A stretch of DNA of 38,421 nucleotides from NCBI GenBank assembly GCA_011526265.1, contig WTJN01000185.1, forward strand, positions 1 to 38,421, read 5' to 3'. The notes beneath the pieces are model-generated. The model saw only the letters and a list, made by a program, of their open reading frames with translations, was not told where the DNA came from and searched no databases. The number at the start of each line of letters is the position of its first letter. Position 1 is the first letter of the stretch. A program made the position numbers and the translations under genes. Below, piece by piece: positions 9,277 through 17,174 of the stretch. The stretch comes from Candidatus Arcticimaribacter sp. (GTDB lineage Bacteria; Bacteroidota; Bacteroidia; Flavobacteriales; Flavobacteriaceae).

Positions 9277-9440
9277 TGAAAAGGCAGGTCTCCTGACTTG
9301 TGTTTTCCTAACACCTTCCCAATGAAGCATATCATCAGTGGCTGGAGTAGTTAGAAAACGCCCGAAGGCTAAACTTACAGTTGCGGGTACAGCAATGGAA
9401 TCACACCATTTTCCCTTTTCATCATGCAAAGCATAAACCA
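9277..9440 (-). ncRNA. Cobalamin (vitamin B12) riboswitch
   Basis: Reverse strand reads GGGAAAATGGTGTGATTCCATTGCTGTACCCGCAACTGTAAGTTTAGCC...AGCCACTG...GGGAAGGTGTT...AGTCAGGAGACCTGCC. The B12 box AGTCAGGAGACCTGCC (plus 9283-9298) matches the consensus; lies upstream of btuB. Outer edges approximate. Confidence 0.93.
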
Positions 9441-9464
9441 TTTCACGGCATAAAATTACGTAAA

Positions 9465-9959
9465 TTATGCTGCGCTTAGGTAACGTTTTTCGATAAATGA
9501 ATAGCTGGAAAATAATACCGTAGTGTAAACAAGATCCCCAAGCAAAGTATTGGTGTAAAAGGGAATGGCCAAAGTGAAGGTCGTTACCAATCCTTCCCAT
9601 GTTGCAGGATAATACAAGATCCAAACACCCAAATTAGAGAGTAAGAAAAACAACAGAGAAGATCCAACAAGAACAGGTAGGTGCATTTTTTGTTGTCGTT
9701 GTCCCCACAGGGATATGAGCCCAAAGGACAGGTAGACAAAAAGATTGATCCATCCGATTCCCAAAATAAGGTCGGTAAAAAACAAACCTACCAAGGGAAT
9801 TAAAAAAGCAGTCCACTTGTTGTGTAATTTTGCTGCCGAAAACAAAGCAATTCCTGTAATCGGGGCAAAATTAGGGGGGTGGGGGAATAAACGGCTGGCT
9901 ATAGCCAAAACAATCAACCCAACAATCCATCGCATTTCCTTTCGTGTATCTCTCTTCAT
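9465..9959 (-). CDS. DUF6580-like polytopic membrane protein, putative transporter component
   Basis: 164 aa: MRWIVGLIVLAIASRLFPHPPNFAPITGIALFSAAKLHNKWTAFLIPLVGLFFTDLILGIGWINLFVYLSFGLISLWG..., multiple TM segments with the PPNFAPI/ALF pattern. Confidence 0.75.
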   Translation of the reverse strand: MKRDTRKEMRWIVGLIVLAIASRLFPHPPNFAPITGIALFSAAKLHNKWTAFLIPLVGLFFTDLILGIGWINLFVYLSFGLISLWGQRQQKMHLPVLVGSSLLFFLLSNLGVWILYYPATWEGLVTTFTLAIPFYTNTLLGDLVYTTVLFSSYSFIEKRYLSAA

Positions 9960-9979
9960 GCGCTAAAAGTACTCAATTT

Positions 9980-12832
9980 TTATTTGGTAAGATACATCTT
10001 GCGTCGAGAATACAAATTGTAGAATTCGTCATCTTTGAGTGAATCAACAAACAATATACTTTCTCCTGTACTCTTCATTTCAGGGCCGAGTTGTTTATTT
10101 ACATTCGGGAATTTGTTGAATGAAAACACCGGTTGTTTGATCGCATATCCTTCCAATTGAGGATTGAAATCAAAGTCGGTTACCTTTTTCTCGCCCAACA
10201 TCACCTTGGTCGCATAATTCACATATGGCTCTTTATAGGCCTTGGCAATGAATGGAACCGTTCGTGAAGCCCGCGGGTTGGCTTCTATAATGAAGACTTT
10301 ATCGTCTTTTACGGCAAATTGAATATTGATCAATCCAACGGTATTGAGTGCCTTGGCGATTTTATACGTATGGTCTTTAATTTGTTGCACCACATATTCT
10401 CCTAGATTGAATACAGGCAAAGTCGCATTGGAGTCTCCCGAGTGAATTCCACAAGGCTCAATGTGCTCCATGATACCAATGATGTAGACATTCTCCCCAT
10501 CACAAATGGCATCGGCTTCTGCTTCTATGGCTCCGTCCAAGTAGTGATCAAGCAACAGCTTGTTGTTAGGAATCTTCCGCAGCAAATCGACAACGTGTTG
10601 TTCCAATTCTTCTTTATTGATGACAATTTTCATCCCCTGGCCACCCAGCACATAGGAGGGGCGCACGAGAATTGGAAAATCCAATTGATCGGCCAATGCA
10701 AGTGCCTCGTCGGCGTTTTCAGCAACACCAAACTCGGGGTAAGGAATATTATTGTTTTTGAGTAGGGTAGAGAAACTCCCGCGGTCTTCTGCAAGATCAA
10801 GTGATTGGAAACTGGTTCCGATGATATTGATTCCGTAGCGGTCTAACTTTTCGGCCAATTTCAGTGCTGTTTGGCCGCCCAACTGTACAATCACCCCTTC
10901 AGGTTTTTCGTGCTGAATGATGTCGTAAATATGTTCCCAGAAGACGGGCTCAAAGTAGAGCTTATCGGCAATGTCAAAATCGGTTGAAACCGTTTCGGGG
11001 TTACAGTTGATCATGACTGTTTCGTAGCCACATTCCGATGCTGCAAGCACACCGTGAACACAACAATAATCAAACTCTATGCCTTGACCAATGCGGTTGG
11101 GACCTGATCCCAAAACAACAATTTTCTTTTTATCGGTTACACTACTTTCGTTATCGCTAAAGGGCGCTTGACCCTCCACTTGCATTTGTGCTTCGAAAGT
11201 AGAATAATAATATGGTGTTTTGGCCGAAAACTCTGCCGCACAAGTATCCACCAACTTGTAGACCCGTTGGATGCCCATTTCTTCACGCAAGCTGTAGACT
11301 TGAGATTCTAAGCAATCAAGCATGTGCGCAATTTGTCGATCGGCAAACCCTTTTTGTTTAGCCTCAAGTAAAAGCGCCTTATCGAGGGTCTCTACGGAAT
11401 AGTTATTGATTTCTTTTTCCAGTTGATGCAATTCTTCGAACTGGCGCAAGAACCACAAATCAATTTTGGTAATCTCGTGGATACGACTCAGCGGAATTCC
11501 CATTTGAATAGCATCATAAATAACAAAAACACGATCCCAACTGGCATAGGTGAGTTTTGAGATGATGGTATCGTAATCCTTATAGCCTTTCCCATCGGCC
11601 CCCAATCCGTTGCGCTTAATTTCAAGCGATTGGGTGGCTTTGTGCAATGCTTCTTGAAAGGAACGACCAATTCCCATCACTTCCCCAACAGACTTCATTT
11701 GAAGACCGAGAACGCGATCTGATCCCTCAAACTTATCAAAATTCCAGCGAGGGATTTTAACGATCACGTAGTCGACAGTCGGTTCAAACAAGGCAGAAGT
11801 CGATTGTGTGATTTGATTATCCAATTCGTCCAGCGTGTAGCCAATAGCGAGTTTTGCCGCAATTTTTGCAATGGGATAGCCCGATGCTTTCGAAGCCAAG
11901 GCCGATGAACGCGAAACACGAGGATTGATTTCAATCGAGATGATGTCTTCTTTTTCGTCGGGGCTTACAGCAAACTGCACATTACACCCCCCTGCAAAAT
12001 CACCAATACTACGCATCATTTTAATGGCCATGTCGCGCATGCGCTGGTAGGTGGTGTCAGACAGGGTCATCGCGGGAGCAACGGTAATCGAGTCGCCAGT
12101 GTGAATCCCCATTGGATCCATGTTTTCAATCGTACAAATGATAACGACGTTATCGTTTTTGTCGCGCAACAACTCCAGCTCGTATTCTTTCCAACCCAGA
12201 AGAGCTTTGTCGATCAAAACTTCATGGATGGGCGAAGCCTCGAGACCACGGGTAAGCAATTCGTCAAAGTCCTCGGCTTTGTGGACGAAAGACGCCCCTG
12301 TGCCTCCAAGTGTAAATGAAGGACGAATGACCAAGGGGAAACCAAATTTTTGTGCAATTTCTTTCCCTTTCAAGAATGAAGTTGCTGTGGCCGCAGGAGC
12401 CACGGGGATATTCAACTCCAGCATCAAATCTTTGAATTGCTGACGGTCTTCTGTGATGTTGATCGCATCAATGTCCACCCCAATAATCTCTACGTTATGC
12501 TCTTCCCATACTCCTTTTTCATCGGCTTCAATACAGAGGTTGAGGGCCGTTTGCCCACCCATTGTAGGCAATACTGCATCAATGTCTTTGTGCTCTTCGA
12601 GGATATCGACAAGCGATTTGGTCGTCAAGGGCTTTAGGTAAACATGATCGGCCATAGAGGGGTCCGTCATGATGGTCGCTGGATTTGAATTAATCAGCAC
12701 CGTTTCGATTCCGTCTTCACGAAGCGAGCGTAAGGCTTGGGTTCCCGAATAGTCAAATTCACATGCTTGTCCAATAATAATGGGTCCAGATCCGATGATC
12801 AAGATTTTGTTCAGATTCTCTTTCTTTGGCAT
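9980..12832 (-). CDS. carB: Carbamoyl-phosphate synthase large subunit (short form without C-terminal MGS-like domain)
   Basis: 950 aa: MPKKENLNKILIIGSGPIIIGQACEFDYSGTQALRSLREDGIETVLINSNPATIMTD... with both ATP-grasp halves (second starts VVLGSGPNRIGQGIEFDYCCVHG). Confidence 0.96.
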   Translation of the reverse strand: MPKKENLNKILIIGSGPIIIGQACEFDYSGTQALRSLREDGIETVLINSNPATIMTDPSMADHVYLKPLTTKSLVDILEEHKDIDAVLPTMGGQTALNLCIEADEKGVWEEHNVEIIGVDIDAINITEDRQQFKDLMLELNIPVAPAATATSFLKGKEIAQKFGFPLVIRPSFTLGGTGASFVHKAEDFDELLTRGLEASPIHEVLIDKALLGWKEYELELLRDKNDNVVIICTIENMDPMGIHTGDSITVAPAMTLSDTTYQRMRDMAIKMMRSIGDFAGGCNVQFAVSPDEKEDIISIEINPRVSRSSALASKASGYPIAKIAAKLAIGYTLDELDNQITQSTSALFEPTVDYVIVKIPRWNFDKFEGSDRVLGLQMKSVGEVMGIGRSFQEALHKATQSLEIKRNGLGADGKGYKDYDTIISKLTYASWDRVFVIYDAIQMGIPLSRIHEITKIDLWFLRQFEELHQLEKEINNYSVETLDKALLLEAKQKGFADRQIAHMLDCLESQVYSLREEMGIQRVYKLVDTCAAEFSAKTPYYYSTFEAQMQVEGQAPFSDNESSVTDKKKIVVLGSGPNRIGQGIEFDYCCVHGVLAASECGYETVMINCNPETVSTDFDIADKLYFEPVFWEHIYDIIQHEKPEGVIVQLGGQTALKLAEKLDRYGINIIGTSFQSLDLAEDRGSFSTLLKNNNIPYPEFGVAENADEALALADQLDFPILVRPSYVLGGQGMKIVINKEELEQHVVDLLRKIPNNKLLLDHYLDGAIEAEADAICDGENVYIIGIMEHIEPCGIHSGDSNATLPVFNLGEYVVQQIKDHTYKIAKALNTVGLINIQFAVKDDKVFIIEANPRASRTVPFIAKAYKEPYVNYATKVMLGEKKVTDFDFNPQLEGYAIKQPVFSFNKFPNVNKQLGPEMKSTGESILFVDSLKDDEFYNLYSRRKMYLTK

Positions 12833-12845
12833 AACTCGAGTGGGT

Positions 12846-12853
12846 TCAAAATT
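12846..12853 (-). promoter_or_regulatory. Possible -7 promoter motif TAATTTTG for carB
   Basis: TAnnTTTG match on the reverse strand 13 nt upstream of the carB ATG. Confidence 0.4.
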
Positions 12854-12858
12854 AAATA

Positions 12859-12893
12859 TAAAAAAAAAGTGCTACTTACGAATAAGTAACACT
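12859..12893 (-). terminator. Rho-independent terminator after rpmH
   Basis: Reverse strand AGTGTTACTTA-TTCG-TAAGTAGCACT followed by a T run; 11-bp stem with one G-T wobble and a UUCG tetraloop. Confidence 0.85.
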
Positions 12894-12915
12894 CTAAGTG
12901 GATGATTATCAATCA

Positions 12916-13074
12916 TTATTTTTTATGTCTTGGCTCTGATGAGACTGAAATCTTTTTTCTGCCTTTAGCACGGCGGCTGGCTAAAACTTTTCGCCCGTTG
13001 GCAGAAGCCATGCGTTCTCTAAAACCGTGTTTATTTCTTCTTTTTCTCTTCGAGGGTTGAAATGTTCTTTTCAT
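12916..13074 (-). CDS. rpmH: 50S ribosomal protein L34
   Basis: Manual translation: [52 protein letters not shown] (52 aa). Missing from the ORF track because of size. Confidence 0.97.
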   Translation of the reverse strand: MKRTFQPSKRKRRNKHGFRERMASANGRKVLASRRAKGRKKISVSSEPRHKK

Positions 13075-13125
13075 GTTTTCTAAAGGCTATACAATAAATG
13101 CGTTTAGGTCTTTTTTTACCGAGGG

Positions 13126-13133
13126 CAAATATA
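13126..13133 (-). promoter_or_regulatory. -7 promoter motif TATATTTG upstream of rpmH
   Basis: Reverse complement of CAAATATA; matches TAnnTTTG. Confidence 0.5.
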
Positions 13134-13189
13134 CAACAACTTTTATTTTGCACAAGAACAATGATTGAATTTGTTCGATTTGTTTTTCT

Positions 13190-13197
13190 TATTTTTG
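13190..13197 (+). promoter_or_regulatory. -7 promoter motif TATTTTTG with upstream TTTG
   Basis: TATTTTTG 15 nt before ATG at 13213; a TTTG lies about 20 nt upstream, as expected for the -33 box. Confidence 0.6.
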
Positions 13198-13212
13198 GAC
13201 CAAAATAAACGC

Positions 13213-13728
13213 ATGTTTCCAAAGATCATCAAACTCATTCTCGCCGCATTGTCTGTGGGTGCTTCTATATATCAATTCATCGAAGGATATACTGGCAATG
13301 GTGTTTTCCTCATTCTCGTTGCAGGAATGTTTGTACTGCTTTACTACAAGAACGAAATCATCTTTTTGGCGTTTTTGCAATTGAGAAAACAAAATTTTGA
13401 AGGTACACTAAAATGGCTCAACCGCATTGGCAACCCTGAGGCCAACTTGGTGACCAAACAGCAAGGATATTTTCACTATCTCCACGGCATAATTGCTTCT
13501 CAAACCAATCTCACAAAAGCCGAAAAATCTTTTCGAAAAGCCCTATCTCTTGGTTTGAATATGCAAGCAGACGAAGCTATGGCTAAGTTAAGCTTGGCCG
13601 GGATACTGCTTCAAAAAAGAAGAAAAAGAGAAGCCACCACCCTATTGAGTGAAGCGAAGAAAGCAGACACCCACAACATGCTCACCGAGCAAATTAAAAT
13701 GATGCAAACCCAACTTAAACGCATCTAA
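13213..13728 (+). CDS. Small membrane protein with TPR-like C-terminal region
   Basis: MFPKIIKLILAALSVGASIYQFIEGYTGNGVFLILVAGMFVLLYYKNEIIFLAFLQLRKQNFEGTLKWLNRI...; two TM segments then helical repeats. Confidence 0.75.
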   Translation: MFPKIIKLILAALSVGASIYQFIEGYTGNGVFLILVAGMFVLLYYKNEIIFLAFLQLRKQNFEGTLKWLNRIGNPEANLVTKQQGYFHYLHGIIASQTNLTKAEKSFRKALSLGLNMQADEAMAKLSLAGILLQKRRKREATTLLSEAKKADTHNMLTEQIKMMQTQLKRI

Positions 13729-13745
13729 GGCATTGCTCTTCAGCA

Positions 13746-14681
13746 CTAAGGTGCTGATTGATGCTCGCTAGATGCATCCATGGGTAAAGCAATATGATAG
13801 CGTTTCCGCGATTTGTTGTTCAGGTGATTTTCTAACAACCAAGGGTTGAAACGTTTCATGGTTTTATAATTCACGCCCATTTTCTGAGCGAAATCAGCAA
13901 TATTTGTGATGGCTGTATCAACCAAAACAGTGCGGTAAACAAACGTAGGATATTTCTGTGCCTCTGGGAGGACAAATCCATATTGTTCTGGTGCCTCTAA
14001 AATTGCTTTTACGGCAAGAATTCGAAAGACATAGCGCTTGGTCTCAGTCCCGAGAAGGAGGTCTTTATAGGCCGACACTTGTTGTTTCTCAAGTACTCGA
14101 CGAATGCCAGAAATCCCACGATTATAGGAAGCCGCAGCGAGGGTCCATGACCCTAATTTGGCCTTTGCCTTCTTTAAGTATCGGCAAGCCACACGGGTCG
14201 CCAATTCAATATGATAACGCTCGTCTACATTAGCGTTTACTTCTAACCCATATTCCTTTCCCGTGGCGCGCATGATTTGCCAAAAGCCTTTGGCACCTGC
14301 AGGCGAACGCAAATTCTCTAAACCACTTTCAATCAATGCCAAATATTTAAAATCTTCAGGAACCCCTTCTTCTTTTAGTATGCGTTCTATGATTGGAAAA
14401 AATTGATGTGCCCTTTTCATCATCAAAAGCGTATTGGATTGCCAGTAGGTATTGACCAATAATTCTTTGTCCATGCGTTCTTTCAAATCGGGCTCATCTA
14501 GATGCATTTCTTCCCCAGCGAAAACAACGAGATCGGGAACATGCAAGGCATGAATACGATAATTTTCTGGGGAAGAAAGTCCAACAAATGCCGTGTAAAG
14601 GGGTTTTCTAGCGGCGACTATAGCCAGTAAAATCACACCAATCACTGGGATGAAAAAATTCCTTTTAATCTTCATGTGCAT
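13746..14681 (-). CDS. Lytic transglycosylase (SLT domain) with C-terminal LysM-like segment
   Basis: ALIESGLENLRSPAGAKGFWQIMRATGKEYGLEVN...VDERYHIELATRVACRYLKKAKAKLGSWTLAAASYNRGISGIRRVL. Confidence 0.88.
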   Translation of the reverse strand: MHMKIKRNFFIPVIGVILLAIVAARKPLYTAFVGLSSPENYRIHALHVPDLVVFAGEEMHLDEPDLKERMDKELLVNTYWQSNTLLMMKRAHQFFPIIERILKEEGVPEDFKYLALIESGLENLRSPAGAKGFWQIMRATGKEYGLEVNANVDERYHIELATRVACRYLKKAKAKLGSWTLAAASYNRGISGIRRVLEKQQVSAYKDLLLGTETKRYVFRILAVKAILEAPEQYGFVLPEAQKYPTFVYRTVLVDTAITNIADFAQKMGVNYKTMKRFNPWLLENHLNNKSRKRYHIALPMDASSEHQSAP

Positions 14682-15342
14682 GCTGCTTTATGATATTGGG
14701 TAAATGAGTGTTGAACCACTTGTGATGAGTAAGTATCATTGCGTGGGTAGCTTTGGGGAGTTGATAAAACCGATTGCTCGTGTCCAAGTATTTAAAGGGG
14801 AAAACGGTATCTGCATCACCGTGAATGTGAACGGTATTTGGGTCAAAATCGGTCTGCGTCCAATGCACCATGGTGTCTATGGACCAATCGAGATAGTCGG
14901 GATCGCGCTCGGACAAATATTTTTGATAGGAGTCTACCCGTGCTTTTATAGCATCGCCGAAAACCTGCAAGGCCAGGCTTTCGAGGTTTTTAATCCATTG
15001 GGTGGGCAACAACTTGTGCGCTCCTGTTTTTTTCGCCACACGCATGGAAGAGGGAAATTCCAAATTTGATTTCACACTTGAAACGATGATGACCAAGCTT
15101 ACCGGTCTGATTTTTGCAATTTCTTGCACCAAAATCCCTCCAAAGGAAACCCCAAGAAGAATAGGACGTTCGTGCGTAATTCTTTCATTCATACGCTTGG
15201 CATACATCGCAATGGGTTCGTTTTTTTGGGGGGGCATCCATGACAAATAAACTACTTCATAGGCTTCTGGAAACCTGAGATATTCAAAAATTCTTGGACT
15301 GGCAGCCATTCCTGGCATCAGATAAATTGCTCTTTTTGTCAC
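14665..15342 (-). CDS. Alpha/beta hydrolase family protein
   Basis: GVSFGGILVQEIAK nucleophile elbow, late HGDADTVFPF and ATHAMILTHH acid/His motifs. ORF extends to 15474; GTG at 15342 (VTKRAIYLMPGMAAS) is the likely start. Confidence 0.75.
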   Translation of the reverse strand: MTKRAIYLMPGMAASPRIFEYLRFPEAYEVVYLSWMPPQKNEPIAMYAKRMNERITHERPILLGVSFGGILVQEIAKIRPVSLVIIVSSVKSNLEFPSSMRVAKKTGAHKLLPTQWIKNLESLALQVFGDAIKARVDSYQKYLSERDPDYLDWSIDTMVHWTQTDFDPNTVHIHGDADTVFPFKYLDTSNRFYQLPKATHAMILTHHKWFNTHLPNIIKQHAHED

Positions 15343-15392
15343 TTTAGTGGGGATTGCACAAAGGATTAAACACTGTGAATATACATTTTTTG

Positions 15393-15400
15393 TATCTTTG
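15393..15400 (+). promoter_or_regulatory. -7 promoter motif TATCTTTG upstream of the GNAT-like gene
   Basis: TAnnTTTG match; 85 nt leader before ATG at 15486. Confidence 0.5.
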
Positions 15401-15485
15401 TTGAACTTTTTTGTCAATTGAAAAAGGAGAAACCAACATTGAATTAAACAAATCTTACGCGAAGTTAACCACAAAAAACAAATTC

Positions 15486-15779
15486 ATGAGTAACCTTAAT
15501 TTAGTAAACAACGAATTCCTCCGACAATTCGAGATCATGGTTGATGGAACTATGGCCCGTCTTGAATATGCGGAGCAGGAACGCAAAATCTTTTTAACCA
15601 AACTTATTGTCCCTGAAAATATCTCCACCTCTACATTGAGAGAAGACTTCATTCGATTAGTATTAAACCATGTTGCTGAACGCAACTTGAAAGTGGTACC
15701 TACAAGCCCTGATGTCGCTAGTTTTGTTCGCTCAAACAAGCGATACAAAGAAATGCTTCCCGTAGGAATAAAGTTATAG
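15486..15779 (+). CDS. Small GNAT-like N-acetyltransferase (YjdJ/COG2388-type)
   Basis: 97 aa: MSNLNLVNNEFLRQFEIMVDGTMARLEYAEQERKIFLTKLIVPENISTSTLREDFIRLVLNHVAERNLKVVPTSPDVASFVRSNKRYKEMLP. Confidence 0.75.
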   Translation: MSNLNLVNNEFLRQFEIMVDGTMARLEYAEQERKIFLTKLIVPENISTSTLREDFIRLVLNHVAERNLKVVPTSPDVASFVRSNKRYKEMLPVGIKL

Positions 15780-15790
15780 CAACAATAAGC

Positions 15791-17128
15791 TCACGATCGC
15801 ACAAACCCTTCTTCGTCTACATAACGTAGACAAACAGCCTGTACGGTATTGACTTGATGGGGATCCCACGGCTGGCGCATCTTGACGTAGTTGGCTGTGA
15901 AACCATGCATATACCCCTGCTTGTTCTCGCCCTCCCACAACACATTTTGGTGGGTTCCAACCTGTGACTGATAAAATTGCTGGCGTTTTTTGGCTGACAA
16001 TCCCCTCAACATTTTTGAACGCTTGGTGCGAATAGCGTCGGGGACCACCTCATCAAAGTCCGCGGCAGGAGTGTTGGGACGTTCAGAATAGGTAAAAACA
16101 TGTAAATAAGAAATCTCCAAATCGGCCAAAAACCGATAGGTCGATAGAAAATCCTCATCCGTTTCTCCGGGAAAACCAACGATAACATCTACGCCAATGC
16201 ACGCATGGGGCATTAAGGATTTTATCTTCTCTACTCGATCTGCATAAAGTTGGGTCAAATAGCGTCGTCGCATGCGTTTAAGAATGTTGTCGCTGCCACT
16301 TTGTAAAGGAACATGGAAATGCGGCACAAATCGATCACTTTTGGCCACAAATTCAATGATCTCGTTCTTGAGTAAATTGGGCTCAATCGATGAGATACGA
16401 ATCCGATCAATCGCACTGATCTTGTCCAAGGAGGTTACGAGATCCAAAAAAGTATCATCGTGTTTTTTGAGTCCAAACTCTCCTTTCCCAAAATCACCAA
16501 TATTTACTCCTGTAAGTACAATCTCCTGAATTCCTGTAGCCGCAATTTCATTGGCTTTTGCTACTACGTTGTCTACCGAATCACTTCGTGAAATGCCTCG
16601 GGCAAGCGGAATGGTGCAGTAAGTGCATTTGTAATCGCAACCATCTTGGACTTTTAAAAAAGCACGGGTGCGTTGCCCGGTCGAAAAACTGCTTTCAAAT
16701 TGGTTAACCTCTGCAATTTCACATGCATGTACTTCGGAGGTATCGCGTTTGGTTAAATCGGATAAAAACGCGGTTAGATTAAATTTCTCCGACGCACCGA
16801 GAACCAAATCAACCCCTTCTACATCGGCCAATGCTTCGGGCTGCAATTGTGCATAGCAGCCAATAGCCGCCACAAAAGCCGAAGAATTTTTCTTTAATGC
16901 ACTTTTGACCAACCCCTTAAAACGCTTGTCTGCATTTTCGGTAACAGAGCAAGTGTTGATCACATACACATCCGCATATTGATCGAACGCAACGGTCTCA
17001 TAATGCTGAGGCGAAAAACTTTTTTCAATTTGTGCAGTTTCCGAAAAATTCAACTTGCACCCTAAAGTATGAAAAGCAACCTTGGCTTTGGTTGTTCTTT
17101 TTCGAAAGCTAACCTGATGATTATGCAT
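15791..17128 (-). CDS. mtaB: tRNA (N6-threonylcarbamoyladenosine-C2)-methylthiotransferase
   Basis: MHNHQVSFRKRTTKAKVAFHTLGCKLNFSETAQIE..., radical SAM CxxxCxxC as CDYKCTYCTIPLARG; MiaB/MtaB family. ORF extends to 17215 but ATG at 17128 is preferred. Confidence 0.92.
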   Translation of the reverse strand: MHNHQVSFRKRTTKAKVAFHTLGCKLNFSETAQIEKSFSPQHYETVAFDQYADVYVINTCSVTENADKRFKGLVKSALKKNSSAFVAAIGCYAQLQPEALADVEGVDLVLGASEKFNLTAFLSDLTKRDTSEVHACEIAEVNQFESSFSTGQRTRAFLKVQDGCDYKCTYCTIPLARGISRSDSVDNVVAKANEIAATGIQEIVLTGVNIGDFGKGEFGLKKHDDTFLDLVTSLDKISAIDRIRISSIEPNLLKNEIIEFVAKSDRFVPHFHVPLQSGSDNILKRMRRRYLTQLYADRVEKIKSLMPHACIGVDVIVGFPGETDEDFLSTYRFLADLEISYLHVFTYSERPNTPAADFDEVVPDAIRTKRSKMLRGLSAKKRQQFYQSQVGTHQNVLWEGENKQGYMHGFTANYVKMRQPWDPHQVNTVQAVCLRYVDEEGFVRS

Positions 17129-17174
17129 CGCAGCGAAAATAATTAATGTAATTTTGTGACAAAGATACTGTTTG

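Noticed and set aside
9424-9437. ATGCAAAGCATAAA resembling the MarR half-site ATGCAAGCATAA
   Set aside because: One-base insertion relative to the MarR site and located at the riboswitch edge; likely chance similarity.
9448-9470. GCATAAAATTACGTAAATTATGC near-palindrome
   Set aside because: Only 6-bp perfect outer arms in AT-rich sequence over the end of the DUF6580-like gene; too weak to support.
9274-9624. 116-aa reverse ORF over the region upstream of btuB
   Set aside because: It is an incidental translation of the cobalamin riboswitch and of an alternative frame of the DUF6580-like gene.
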